DNA of 60,671 bases, taken from positions 4,128 through 64,798 of the forward strand of contig VXTR01000039.1 of the NCBI GenBank assembly GCA_009837355.1. The letters are read 5' to 3'. This stretch comes from Chloroflexota bacterium. Its GTDB lineage: Bacteria; Chloroflexota; Dehalococcoidia; Lucifugimonadales; UBA3495. The translations under genes were made by a program, and so were the position numbers. Below the pieces are notes generated by a model, which was not told the DNA's origin, ran no database searches, and was given only the letters and a program-made list of their open reading frames with translations. This document shows positions 23,022 through 31,478 of this stretch, one piece after another; position 1 is the stretch's first letter, and each line of letters opens with the position of its first letter.

Positions 23022-23395
23022 GGTTGTTGCTCCTTGGGTTGATGGGGAGGGTTAGCGGGGTAGTGCTGGGGCATACCGCTGTCGCCGGGTTGGATGATAA
23101 AGTCGCGGCGGTCGCGATACAAGGGGGCGCGGTTGAGGACTTCTTCGTCATCCCAATCCACCTCGTCGTAGTGCGTCATCAGCCAGTATTTGTAATCGCC
23201 GATGAACAGGTACAGATTGTCCATGGCGAAAAAGCGGCAGGGGACGCCTTCGCCGTTGCGGAGGCGTTGGCACACCGTTTCCAGCAGCTCCCGTTGGTCG
23301 TCCTTTTGGAGCAGGACGTATTCATGGGGCCAGGTGTGGCGGAAGGTTTTGGCTTCGCGCCAGGGTGCGGCGGAGATGAGATCGGTAAGTTTCAA
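23018..23395 (-). CDS. hypothetical protein coupled to the cupin
   Basis: A 125-residue protein I do not recognise. It is rich in Trp, Tyr and Phe: APWREAKTFRHTWPHEYVLL, RFFAMDNLYLFIGDYKYWLM, DEVDWDDEEVLNRAPLYRDR. There are no membrane segments or metal motifs. The stop overlaps the cupin start, so it belongs to a two-gene unit. It lies 18 bases downstream of the nuclease-like gene, but composition differs from that gene, so the pair is probably older than the insertion. Confidence 0.65.
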   Translation of the reverse strand: MKLTDLISAAPWREAKTFRHTWPHEYVLLQKDDQRELLETVCQRLRNGEGVPCRFFAMDNLYLFIGDYKYWLMTHYDEVDWDDEEVLNRAPLYRDRRDFIIQPGDSGMPQHYPANPPHQPKEQQP

Positions 23396-23413
23396 TTTGA
23401 AGGCCGTTGCGTG

Positions 23414-24673
23414 TTAATCGGGTTGGTCATCTTCCAGGCATCGCTGTATGAGCGGATTCAATGTACTCACCAACTTATCGAGGTGTTGTCTCATCCATTC
23501 AACGGATTCAATGTACGCCGTTTGTTCTTCACTAAACAACAAAAAAGCCAAATTTTTTTCAGTACGGAAACCTAAACGAGGTTGTCCGTTAGCACTTTCC
23601 CACCGTTCCGGTTGTTCGTCGTTTGCCCAATCCAAATTGGGGACTTCGGGTACCAATCCCTCGAATATACGTTTCGCTCGTTCGTTTTTTCTATCTGGTA
23701 CGAGATAACAGTCAAATTCATTTTTCCTATCATTGAGGTGGCCATAAAAGTTCAAGCCTAAACCACCAGTCCCATCTCTTCTAACAGGCACGGCCAGCAT
23801 CCAATCTGCCTTAGGATTGGGAACTGAGACTGTGTTGTCTTGGAAACTAAAATCCCGAACTACTGCAGACCAGAATCTAAGTGTCCCTGTGTCATCTTGC
23901 GAATGTGGTTCTTGTCTTGCATCGGCATCGACAGATCTAACATCTTGAGCCACAGCACCGTCAGTTTCGATAACGAAGCGCTGCACAATCTCCGTGCGAG
24001 CCAGAATGCGGGGTTGCACCATCAGACTATCTGCGGCGTCGCGATACAATGCTGCCTCCACCAACCCTAAGTTGAAGTGCAGACCGCTGTACCGCTGAAC
24101 GAAGTCCACAATACTGGCGGCGCCTTCCTGTATCCCGTCACCGATGATCAACAGCAGGAATTCACCTCGCCGCAAATTGCGCGTCACATTGTCAACGAAT
24201 TCGGCCTCTCCAATATCTGGGTGATGTGCACGAACCAAATCATAAAGAGCGTTGCCGGTTTCGCCGAGCGCGAGTGAAACCTGCCGCTGCAAATCCTCGT
24301 AGTTCCAAGATGCCAGGTCCTTGGCGTAGTCTAGGATTTGACCGATGACCTCACGACGCGCTTGAGGATTGCGCCAGAGTTTGAATTCGGCCAGGGTAAT
24401 ACGGCCGAGTTGGTTGATGTACAACGCATCGGCATACCCGGCCGGCAGCACCAGTTCTTTGCAAACAGGGACCGCTCCAGAATATGACGGGTCGATTTCC
24501 GCGATGGGCAGCGTTTGTGGAAAACGGAACAGCAAGTCTTGCAGAGTTGGTTCGTCAATGCCACCGGACGATGTGTTGGCGCCGAGGGGCACGCGCCGGA
24601 GGACTTCCGGCGCTCCGCAGGAGCCAACTCGTATCAAATTCCCGTAGGTTGTGGTTTGACTGCTCACTCCCAT
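23414..24673 (-). CDS. PD-(D/E)XK nuclease-like protein (419 aa)
   Basis: The N-terminal third reads PTLQDLLFRFPQTLPIAEID, LPAGYADALYI, ITLAEFKLWRNPQARREVIG, QILDYAKDL. Asp82, Glu96-x-Lys98 and Gln112 match the PD-(D/E)XK core. The central part is a mixed alpha/beta region. The C-terminal ~80 residues (FYGHLNDRKNEFDCYLVP...AKRIFEGL) resemble the extra domain of uncharacterised nuclease-like proteins. DNA here is visibly less GC-rich than its neighbours, and the gene is followed upstream by a dispersed palindrome, suggesting horizontal arrival. A single-gene defence nuclease is possible. No methylase or helicase accompanies it. Confidence 0.65.
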   Translation of the reverse strand: MGVSSQTTTYGNLIRVGSCGAPEVLRRVPLGANTSSGGIDEPTLQDLLFRFPQTLPIAEIDPSYSGAVPVCKELVLPAGYADALYINQLGRITLAEFKLWRNPQARREVIGQILDYAKDLASWNYEDLQRQVSLALGETGNALYDLVRAHHPDIGEAEFVDNVTRNLRRGEFLLLIIGDGIQEGAASIVDFVQRYSGLHFNLGLVEAALYRDAADSLMVQPRILARTEIVQRFVIETDGAVAQDVRSVDADARQEPHSQDDTGTLRFWSAVVRDFSFQDNTVSVPNPKADWMLAVPVRRDGTGGLGLNFYGHLNDRKNEFDCYLVPDRKNERAKRIFEGLVPEVPNLDWANDEQPERWESANGQPRLGFRTEKNLAFLLFSEEQTAYIESVEWMRQHLDKLVSTLNPLIQRCLEDDQPD

Positions 24674-24688
24674 ATACCTCTTATCGAT

Positions 24689-24716
24689 GTAGGGGTGAAT
24701 GGTTGTTCGCCCCTAC
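24689..24716. repeat. dispersed palindrome, family B (copy 3)
   Basis: GTAGGGGTGAA (24689-24699) pairs with TTCGCCCCTAC (24706-24716) around TGGTTG, with one G-T pair. The core GTAGGGG/CCCCTAC is a repeat type I recall from many Chloroflexota genomes. Confidence 0.75.
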
Positions 24717-24745
24717 TATGGTATCACCGGAGTGCGGCGGGTTGG

Positions 24746-27079
24746 TTAGCTGCCGTTTTGGGCCCAGAGGGCCTCCAGGACGGCGCCGGGGTTCATGGGG
24801 AGGTTGGTCAGGCGGACGCCGGTGGCGTCGTGGATGGCGTTGGCGATGGCGGCCATGGGCGGGACGATGGGCACCTCGCCGACGCCGCGCACGCCGTAGG
24901 GATGGCCGGGGTTGGGGACCTCCACCACCACGGTATCGATCATGGGCAGGTCGAGGGCAGTGGGCATCCGGTAGTCCAGGAAGCTGGAGTTCTGCATCTG
25001 GGCGTCGTCGTTGAAGTAGTACTCCTCGTTGAGGGCCCAGCCGATGCCCTGGACGGCGCCGCCCTGGATTTGCCCCTCCACGTAGGACGGGTGGATGGCG
25101 GTGCCGGCGTCCTGGATGGCGGTGTAGCGCAGGATGTCCACCTTGCCGGTGTCTTCGTCCACGGCCACGTCGGCGATGTGGAGGGCGTAGGCGCCGCCGA
25201 CGCCGGTGGGCGACACGTTGGCGCGTCCGACGATGGGGCCGCCGGTGCCGTTAAGACGGGCGGCGAGTTGCTGGAAGGTGAAGCGCAGTTCTGGCTCGGA
25301 CTTGTGCTGGATGACGCCGGCGTCGTACTCGACGTTTTCGGGGTCGATGTCCCAGATGCGGGCGGCGCGTTCAATCATCTGGCGTTTCACGTCCTGGGCA
25401 GCTTCGTAGGAGGCCCAGCCGGTCTTGAAGGCGACGCCGCTGCCGCCGGTCATGGAGGTCCAGCCGATGGAGTTGGTGTCGCCGACGGCGGGGGAAACGT
25501 CCTCGGCGGCGATGCCCAGGACTTCGGCGACGTGCATGGCGGCGACGGCGCGGGAGCCTCCGATGTCGGGGGAACCCTCAACCAGGCTGACGGTGCCGTC
25601 GGCGAGGACGCTGGCGATGGCGCTGGCGGGGCCGGTGCCGTTGAACCAGAAGCCGCCGGCGACGCCGCGACCGACCTTCTTGCCCTGGGCTTCGGGCGAG
25701 CGGTCGATGGGGGCATTCCAGTGGTCGTGCTCGCGGCCGGCCTGGACGGTTTCCAGCCAGCCGATGCTGCCGAACTGGGGGCCGGTGACGCGGCGGTCGC
25801 CCTGCTTGGCGCCGTTGAGGGTGCGGAACTCCAGCTTGTCCATGCCGATGGCGTCGCAGATTTCGTCAACGACGGACTCGACGGCGAAGGCCGCGGCCGG
25901 CGAACCGGGGGCGCGGTAGGCGGCCGTCTTGGGGTGGTTGAGCACCACGTCCGCCGCCTCGACGCGGCCGTTTTCGATGTTGTAGCAGGAGAGGGCGCAC
26001 TGGGCGCCGGGGTTAACCGGGGAGCCGGGGAAGGCGCCGGCCTCATAGTAGAGGGACACGTCGGCGGCGGTGATTTTGCCGTCGTTGGTTACGCCCATCT
26101 TGACGCGGAGGTAGCCGCCGGAGGTGGGGCCGGTGCCTTCGAAGACCTCGGTGCGGGACATCTGGAGCTTGACGGGCCGGCCGGTCTTGCGGGACAGGGC
26201 CGCGGCCACGGGTTCGAGGTACACCAGGGTTTTGCCGCCGAAACCGCCGCCGATTTCCAGCTGGGTTACCAGGACCTTGGACACGGGGATGCCCAGGATG
26301 GTGGCCGTCTGGTCGCGGACGTTGAAGTGGCCCTGGCTGCTGCACCAGAGATGGAGCGAGCCGTCGGCGTTCCAGAGGGCGGTGGCGGCGTGGGGTTCGA
26401 TGTAGCCCTGGTGGACGGCCTTGGTGCGGAACTCGCGCTCGATGACCACGTCGGCGGCGGCAAAGCCGGCATCCAGGTCGCCGGTTTCGTAGAAGTAGCG
26501 GTTGGGGACGTTGCCGGTTTTGCCGGCGTCGCCTTCGGCCATGAGACCGCCGGGGCGCACGCTGGGGTCGTTGAGGTTGGCCAGGCGTTCGTGGACGAGG
26601 GGGGCGTCGTCGCGCATGGCTTCGAGGACGTCCTGCACCGGGGTGAGGACTTCGTACTCAACTTCGATGAGGGCGAGGGCCAGCTCGGCCTCGTGGGCGC
26701 TGTCGGCGGCGGCGGCGGCGATGGCGTGGCCCTTGTAGAGGGCTTTCTCGGCGGCCAGGCAGTTGTTGCTGAGGAACTTGGGGTTGACCATGGCGCCTTC
26801 GCCCAGGTCAATGACCCGGCCGGCCGGCTGGGGGAAATCGGCGGAGGTTACCACGGCGTGGACGCCGGGCATGGCCTCGGCGCGGCTGGTGTCGATGCGC
26901 TTGATGCGGGCGTGAGCGTGGGGGCTGCGGAGGACTTTGGCGTAGAGCATTCCGGGCAGGGTGATGTCGGCGCCGTACTGGGCGCGGCCGGTGACCTTGT
27001 CGGTACCGTCGTGACGGATGGGACGGCTGCCGATAACGCGGTAGCCATTGGTAGCGGCGGACTGCTGGGTGGTAGTCAT
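24746..27079 (-). CDS. xanthine dehydrogenase-family molybdopterin-binding subunit
   Basis: A 777-residue large subunit of the CoxL/XdhA type. It has the Ald_Xan_dh N-domain (IRHDGTDKVTGRAQYGADIT, LRSPHAHARIKRIDTSRAEA) and the Mo-pterin domain (GGGFGGKTLVYLEP, TAAYRAPGSPAAAFAVE, VEGSPDIGGSRAVAAMHVAE). The C-terminal GVRGVGEVPIVPP carries the catalytic Glu. It would hydroxylate an aldehyde or N-heterocycle with water. The usual FAD and 2Fe-2S subunits are not adjacent. The start at ATG 27079 follows GGGAG. It is divergent from the CaiB gene with a shared 172-base control region. Confidence 0.9.
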   Translation of the reverse strand: MTTTQQSAATNGYRVIGSRPIRHDGTDKVTGRAQYGADITLPGMLYAKVLRSPHAHARIKRIDTSRAEAMPGVHAVVTSADFPQPAGRVIDLGEGAMVNPKFLSNNCLAAEKALYKGHAIAAAAADSAHEAELALALIEVEYEVLTPVQDVLEAMRDDAPLVHERLANLNDPSVRPGGLMAEGDAGKTGNVPNRYFYETGDLDAGFAAADVVIEREFRTKAVHQGYIEPHAATALWNADGSLHLWCSSQGHFNVRDQTATILGIPVSKVLVTQLEIGGGFGGKTLVYLEPVAAALSRKTGRPVKLQMSRTEVFEGTGPTSGGYLRVKMGVTNDGKITAADVSLYYEAGAFPGSPVNPGAQCALSCYNIENGRVEAADVVLNHPKTAAYRAPGSPAAAFAVESVVDEICDAIGMDKLEFRTLNGAKQGDRRVTGPQFGSIGWLETVQAGREHDHWNAPIDRSPEAQGKKVGRGVAGGFWFNGTGPASAIASVLADGTVSLVEGSPDIGGSRAVAAMHVAEVLGIAAEDVSPAVGDTNSIGWTSMTGGSGVAFKTGWASYEAAQDVKRQMIERAARIWDIDPENVEYDAGVIQHKSEPELRFTFQQLAARLNGTGGPIVGRANVSPTGVGGAYALHIADVAVDEDTGKVDILRYTAIQDAGTAIHPSYVEGQIQGGAVQGIGWALNEEYYFNDDAQMQNSSFLDYRMPTALDLPMIDTVVVEVPNPGHPYGVRGVGEVPIVPPMAAIANAIHDATGVRLTNLPMNPGAVLEALWAQNGS

Positions 27080-27167
27080 GGTTCGTCTCCCAAAGGTGTC
27101 GGATGGTACGGAAGCGGGGTGATGGCGGCATATTACCATTTATGGCAGGTAATGACAGGGGGCTGCG

Positions 27168-27194
27168 TTGCATTATGCAAACCTGCGCTATAAT
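27168..27194 (+). promoter_or_regulatory. CaiB promoter with overlapping palindrome
   Basis: TTGCAT (27168-27173) and TATAAT (27189-27194) are separated by 15 bases, a little short. The 13-base perfect palindrome TTGCATTATGCAA (27168-27180) covers the -35 region. It lies between two divergent catabolic genes and could serve as an operator for both. Confidence 0.5.
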
Positions 27195-27251
27195 ATCGCC
27201 CGCAGCAGCGAGGCCGGGGCGAAAAACCGGCTCCGGCGGAGGTAACACTGC

Positions 27252-28451
27252 ATGGCGAAACCATTGGAAGGAATCAAGGTGCTGGACTTGACCCGCGCGC
27301 TGGCGGGGCCCTTCTGCGCGCTAATGCTGGGGGACTACGGCGCGGACGTGATCAAGATTGAGCGTCCCGGGGCCGGGGACGACACGCGGAAGTGGGGGCC
27401 GCCGTTCATCGGGGAAGAATCGGCCTACTTCCTGTCGGTGAACCGTAACAAGCGGAGCCTGACGCTGAACCTGCGGGACGAGAAGGCGCAGCAGGTGTTT
27501 TTGAAGCTGGCCGCCGACGCGGACGTGATCGTGGAGAACTTCACGCCGGACGTGATGTCCAACTTCAACCTGGGCTACGAAGACGTGAAGAAGGTGAACC
27601 CGGCAATCGTCTATTGCTCCATATCCGGGTTCGGGGCGACGGGGCCGTACCGGAATCGGCCGGCCTACGACCAGATCATGCAGGGGATCAGCGGGTTGAT
27701 GAGCATTACGGGCGACCTGGGGGGCGACCCGCAGAAGGTGGGCATCGCGGTTGCGGACATTGGCGCCGGGATGTGGGCGGCCTTCGCGGTGATGGCGGCG
27801 CTGTTCCACCGAGATTCGGCAAGCGGCGGCGGGAACGGGCAGCACATAGACCTGTCGATGCTGGACGCGCAGGTGGCCTGGATGACGTATCAGGCCGGGT
27901 ACTATTTTGCAACGGGCGAGGCTCCGAAACGGCTGGGCGCGGCGCATCCGACGCTGGTGCCGTACCAGGCTTTCATGGGTAAGGACGGCAAGTACTTCAA
28001 CGTGGCGGTGGGATCGGACGCGCTGTGGGATCGGTTCTGCGAGGGGATAGACCGGATGGATCTGCACGAGCACCCGGACTATGCGAGCAACGGCGTGCGG
28101 GTGAACAACCGGTCGAAGCTGGTGCCGATGCTGCAAGAGTACTTCCTGAAAAGGGACGCAGACGACTGGGTGGCGGACCTGCAGGCGGCGAGAGTGCCGG
28201 CCGGGCCAATCAATGACCTGGCGGACGTGTTTGGCGACGCGCAGGTGCTGCACCGGGAGATGCTGCTGGAGATGCCGCATCCGACGCTGGGCAGCATCAA
28301 GCAGACGGGGTTGCCAATCAAGTTTTCGGAGACCCCGGGCGGGCTGGACCAGCCTCCGCCGCTGCTGGGGGAGCACAATCATCAGATCCTGACCGGGCTG
28401 GGGTATTCGGACGCCGACGTGGAGCAGATGGCCGCGTCGGGGGTCATCTAA
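27252..28451 (+). CDS. CaiB/BaiF family (family III) CoA-transferase
   Basis: A 399-residue protein beginning MAKPLEGIKVLDLTRALAGP, the family hallmark, followed by GADVIKIERPGAGDDTR, VNRNKRSLTLNLR, VIVENFTPDV, SISGFGATGPYRNRPAYDQI and GISGLMSITG. Family III enzymes move CoA between an acyl-CoA donor and a carboxylic acid acceptor, activating acids for beta-oxidation-like degradation. GGAGG lies before the ATG. It heads a plus-strand unit with an SDR (31-base gap) and an M24 peptidase (40-base gap). Such genes are expanded in SAR202-type genomes. Confidence 0.93.
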   Translation: MAKPLEGIKVLDLTRALAGPFCALMLGDYGADVIKIERPGAGDDTRKWGPPFIGEESAYFLSVNRNKRSLTLNLRDEKAQQVFLKLAADADVIVENFTPDVMSNFNLGYEDVKKVNPAIVYCSISGFGATGPYRNRPAYDQIMQGISGLMSITGDLGGDPQKVGIAVADIGAGMWAAFAVMAALFHRDSASGGGNGQHIDLSMLDAQVAWMTYQAGYYFATGEAPKRLGAAHPTLVPYQAFMGKDGKYFNVAVGSDALWDRFCEGIDRMDLHEHPDYASNGVRVNNRSKLVPMLQEYFLKRDADDWVADLQAARVPAGPINDLADVFGDAQVLHREMLLEMPHPTLGSIKQTGLPIKFSETPGGLDQPPPLLGEHNHQILTGLGYSDADVEQMAASGVI

Positions 28452-28482
28452 CGCCGGCCGTCGGAATCTGGAGGTAGGCCAG

Positions 28483-29313
28483 ATGGACCTGGGATTGCAG
28501 GATACGGTGGCGCTGGTGGTGGACTCCCACCTGGAGCTGGCCACAGCGGCGGCGGCATCGCTGGCCAACGAAGGGGCGCTGCTATCCCTGACGGCCCCGG
28601 ACAGCTACAGCATGCGGCACGTGGAGATTGAACTGGCGCGGTCGAACATTCCGCAGGAGCGGTTCCGGGCGGTGATCGCCGACCTGAACCGGACGCGGGA
28701 CATACACCGGCTGGTGCGGGAGACGCTGCACCGTCAGAATGACATCGGGGTGCTGGTGAACACGGTCCAGGAGCTGGACCCGGCCTCGGCGGTGGAGCTT
28801 GAGGAAGAGAATATCGAGCCGGCGCTGTCACGCAACTTTTTCTCCGCCGTCCAGCTGACCAGGGAAGTGGTGCCCCACATGAAGCGCCTGGGCATGGGAC
28901 GGATTATCAACCTCATCCCGTACTCAGCCATCGAGGTGTCGTACGGGGGGACGCTGTCGTCGTTGAGCCTGGCTCCGCTGCTGGCATACTTCAAGGGCCT
29001 GGCCCTGGAGCTGGCTTCCAACCACATAACCGTGAACAACATCATCTACTTCGGGGTGGAGTGCCGCGAGATTGAGAACGGCAAGGCCGGGGCGGACGGC
29101 AATGGCAACTCGCATAACGGGGCAGATTCCGAAGACCTGGCGGAAAACGGGACGCACCGGCAAAAGCCCGTAGAAGAATCACCGATGCACCGTACGGCGG
29201 AGCCGCAGGAAATCGGAGACGTGGTTGCCATGGTGGCATCGTCGCGGGCGTCGTACCTGACGGGCGCCAACATCATCCTGGACGGCGGGCGGCACCGGCA
29301 GTACTACGCCTGA
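28483..29313 (+). CDS. degenerate short-chain dehydrogenase/reductase-like protein
   Basis: A 276-residue protein with the SDR outline: IGVLVNTVQELDPASAV in the NNAG position, GRIINLIPYSAIEVSYGG in the active-site Ser region, HITVNNIIYFGVE, and a C-terminal SYLTGANIILDGG. The key elements are missing. The N-terminal TGxxxGxG loop is replaced by VDSHLELATAAAASL, and the YxxxK catalytic pair is replaced by a Ser/Leu stretch before AYFKGLALELA. It also has a ~30-residue hydrophilic insert near residues 205-235. It is therefore unlikely to be a normal oxidoreductase and may be a regulatory or structural relative. GGAGG precedes the ATG. Co-directional with CaiB. Confidence 0.75.
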   Translation: MDLGLQDTVALVVDSHLELATAAAASLANEGALLSLTAPDSYSMRHVEIELARSNIPQERFRAVIADLNRTRDIHRLVRETLHRQNDIGVLVNTVQELDPASAVELEEENIEPALSRNFFSAVQLTREVVPHMKRLGMGRIINLIPYSAIEVSYGGTLSSLSLAPLLAYFKGLALELASNHITVNNIIYFGVECREIENGKAGADGNGNSHNGADSEDLAENGTHRQKPVEESPMHRTAEPQEIGDVVAMVASSRASYLTGANIILDGGRHRQYYA

Positions 29314-29353
29314 AGCAACTCGAACAGAACAGCGACACGGCGGGAGGAAGCTC

Positions 29354-30532
29354 ATGTCCAGCCGGCAGATGATTGAGGACGCGCAGGAATTCCTGGTCAG
29401 CGAGAACGTACCCGCCTGGCTAATCTACGATTACCTGGGCTGCAATCCGATATTGGCGCAGGTGGCGCAGCCGTCGGGCCACGTTACGCGTCCGGTTTTC
29501 CTGTACGTGCCGGCAGTGGGGGCGCCGCGGCTGCTGACGCATCACGTGGACGCGGGCAAGTTCGCGGACGGCGGGGTTGAAAGCGTGGTGTACCGCAATC
29601 GCGACAGCCTGGAGTCGGCGCTGGCGGATCTGCTGGCCGGCGTGTCGAAAGTAGCCATGGAGTATTCGCCGCGGAACGGTCTGCCCCGGGTTTCCCGGGT
29701 GGACGCGGGCACGGTGGAGCTGGTGGAGAGCATGGGGCCGGAGGTGGTATCGTCGGCGGACCTGATGCAGTACGCCACGCAGCGGTGGTCGGCGGAGCAG
29801 CTGGCCAGCCACCAACGGGCCGGCGAGGCGTTGGGCCGCATTGTGAACGAGGCATTCGTCCGCATCGGGCAGCGCCTGGCGGACGGCGTGACGGAGTTTG
29901 AAATCGCCGAGTTCATACGGAGGCGTTTCGGGGAAGAGGGGCTGACCACGGCGGACGGGCCGATCGTGTCAGCCAACGCGCACTGCTCGGATCCGCACTA
30001 CGAGCCGGCGGCCGAGGGCAGCAGCGTCATCGGGGCCGGAGACTGGGTACTGATAGACCTGTGGGCACGGGAGGATACGCCGGGGAGCGTGTACGCCGAC
30101 ATCACGTGGACGGCCTACGTGGGGGACGAGCCGCCGGAACGGCACCGGCAGGTTTTCGACATCGTGCTGGGGGCGCGGGACGCCGCCCTGGGGTTCCTGC
30201 AGGATACTCACGCCGCCGGCGAGGCGGTGCAGGGCTGGCAGGTTGACGACGTGGCCCGCCGCTACATCGCCGAGCGGGGGTACGGAGACTACTTCACGCA
30301 CCGACTGGGGCACAGCATCTACCACACGGTGCACGGCGAGGGGGTCAACCTGGACAACTTCGAGACGCACGACACGCGCCGCGTCATTCCCGGCGTGGGC
30401 TTTTCCATCGAGCCGGGCATCTACCTGCCGGAGTTCGGCGTGCGCTCGGAAATTGACGCCTACATGGGCGAGGACGGCCCCTACGCATCGTCGCCGGTGC
30501 AGCGGGAGATAGTGCTGATTACTGGGACGTAA
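29354..30532 (+). CDS. M24-family metallopeptidase (Xaa-Pro aminopeptidase-like)
   Basis: A 392-residue pita-bread-fold protein: an N-terminal creatinase-like domain (residues ~1-155), then the catalytic M24 domain. Metal ligands are visible in order: Asp in VLIDLWARE, Asp in YADITW, His in THRLGHSIYH, Glu in FSIEPGIYLP, and Glu in VRSEIDAYMG. All five are intact, so it should be an active hydrolase of Xaa-Pro peptides or of a creatine-like substrate. GGGAGGA precedes the ATG. The 3' end overlaps the convergent YceI gene by 14 bases. Confidence 0.9.
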   Translation: MSSRQMIEDAQEFLVSENVPAWLIYDYLGCNPILAQVAQPSGHVTRPVFLYVPAVGAPRLLTHHVDAGKFADGGVESVVYRNRDSLESALADLLAGVSKVAMEYSPRNGLPRVSRVDAGTVELVESMGPEVVSSADLMQYATQRWSAEQLASHQRAGEALGRIVNEAFVRIGQRLADGVTEFEIAEFIRRRFGEEGLTTADGPIVSANAHCSDPHYEPAAEGSSVIGAGDWVLIDLWAREDTPGSVYADITWTAYVGDEPPERHRQVFDIVLGARDAALGFLQDTHAAGEAVQGWQVDDVARRYIAERGYGDYFTHRLGHSIYHTVHGEGVNLDNFETHDTRRVIPGVGFSIEPGIYLPEFGVRSEIDAYMGEDGPYASSPVQREIVLITGT

Positions 30533-31370
30533 GCGTACCCGTCAGGTTGAGTTCCAGACGGATGGTGTCATCGACGCTGAGGACGACGGCGACGCGGGGT
30601 TTGTCCATGCCGAAGTCGTCGAAGGTGAACTCCACGGTGGCCAGGCCCTTCATTGTGCCGCCCTCGGCGAATACCGCCTGAACGTCCCAGACCACCTGCT
30701 CGGTGCGGTCCTTGATGGTCAGGTCGCCGGTGAGGGTGAAGGCCACCGGGAAGTTGGTGGTGGGCGGCCACTCCAAGTTGTCAACCGACGTAGGTTGAAA
30801 CACCACTTCGGGATAGGTGTCGGTTTCCAACGTGCGGTTGCGGACGTAGCCGTCGCGGCGGTTGCTGTCGGTGCGCAGGGTGGCGGCCTGCACGGCGAGG
30901 CGGCTTTGGTCGGCAATCACTGCGCCGTCGGCGTCGAAGGCGATGCTGCCGGCCACGTCGGTGGTTTCGCCTACCGCTACGAAGAAGCCGGTGCTGGCCA
31001 GCTCTTCCTCGACCCGGTAGCGGGCGACGGTTCCCTCGCCCAGGGTGAAGAGGGTGGCCGCCCCGGATGGCGCTGCCTCAACGGTGGGAGGCTCCGCCGG
31101 GAGCACCGTTGGCGTCGCTGTCGCTTGTGCTACCTGGGTTGCCGCCGGGGCAGCGGTGGCGGCGACGGTAGCCGTTGCCGGCGGCGGGTTGGTGGCGGCG
31201 GCCGGGGGTGGCGCTTCCGTGGCCGCAGCGGTGGCCGCGGGCTGCGGGGCCTGGGTGGCGGCCGGTATTGAGGTGGGTTCGGTTGGCGAGCCGCTGCAAG
31301 CGATGGCGAAGATGGCAAGGGCCAGAACAGCGAAAATGACGGCGGGGGCGGCGCGGTGATGGACGGACAT
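30519..31370 (-). CDS. YceI-family lipoprotein
   Basis: A 283-residue protein. The signal peptide ends in the lipobox IACSG at about residue 25. Residues ~27-100 are a Thr/Ala/Pro-rich linker of low complexity. The C-terminal ~180 residues are a YceI lipocalin-like barrel: TVARYRVEEELASTGFFVAV, GSIAFDADGAVIADQSRLAV, ATLRTDSNRRDGYVRN, DTYPEVVFQP, LTGDLTIKDRTEQVVWDVQA, FTFDDFGMDKP. YceI proteins bind polyisoprenoids or amphiphiles outside the cytoplasm. The ATG at 31370 is chosen because the signal peptide starts there; upstream in-frame codons do not encode one. Confidence 0.85.
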   Translation of the reverse strand: MSVHHRAAPAVIFAVLALAIFAIACSGSPTEPTSIPAATQAPQPAATAAATEAPPPAAATNPPPATATVAATAAPAATQVAQATATPTVLPAEPPTVEAAPSGAATLFTLGEGTVARYRVEEELASTGFFVAVGETTDVAGSIAFDADGAVIADQSRLAVQAATLRTDSNRRDGYVRNRTLETDTYPEVVFQPTSVDNLEWPPTTNFPVAFTLTGDLTIKDRTEQVVWDVQAVFAEGGTMKGLATVEFTFDDFGMDKPRVAVVLSVDDTIRLELNLTGTLTSQ

Positions 31371-31478
31371 ACAAGGTCTCCGTGTGGAAGGGTTTGCGGG
31401 GTTCAATTCTAACATTGCCCCGGCCCGGGCGCGGCGGTACAATCCAGCCAACAGCCTAATACCTGGGAGCGGTTCACC

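Noticed and set aside
24515-27193. Very long plus-strand open frame opposite the molybdenum enzyme gene
   Set aside because: It is antisense to a clear XDH-family gene and is Gly/Val/Ala/Asp-rich without motifs, the usual by-product of high GC at third codon positions.
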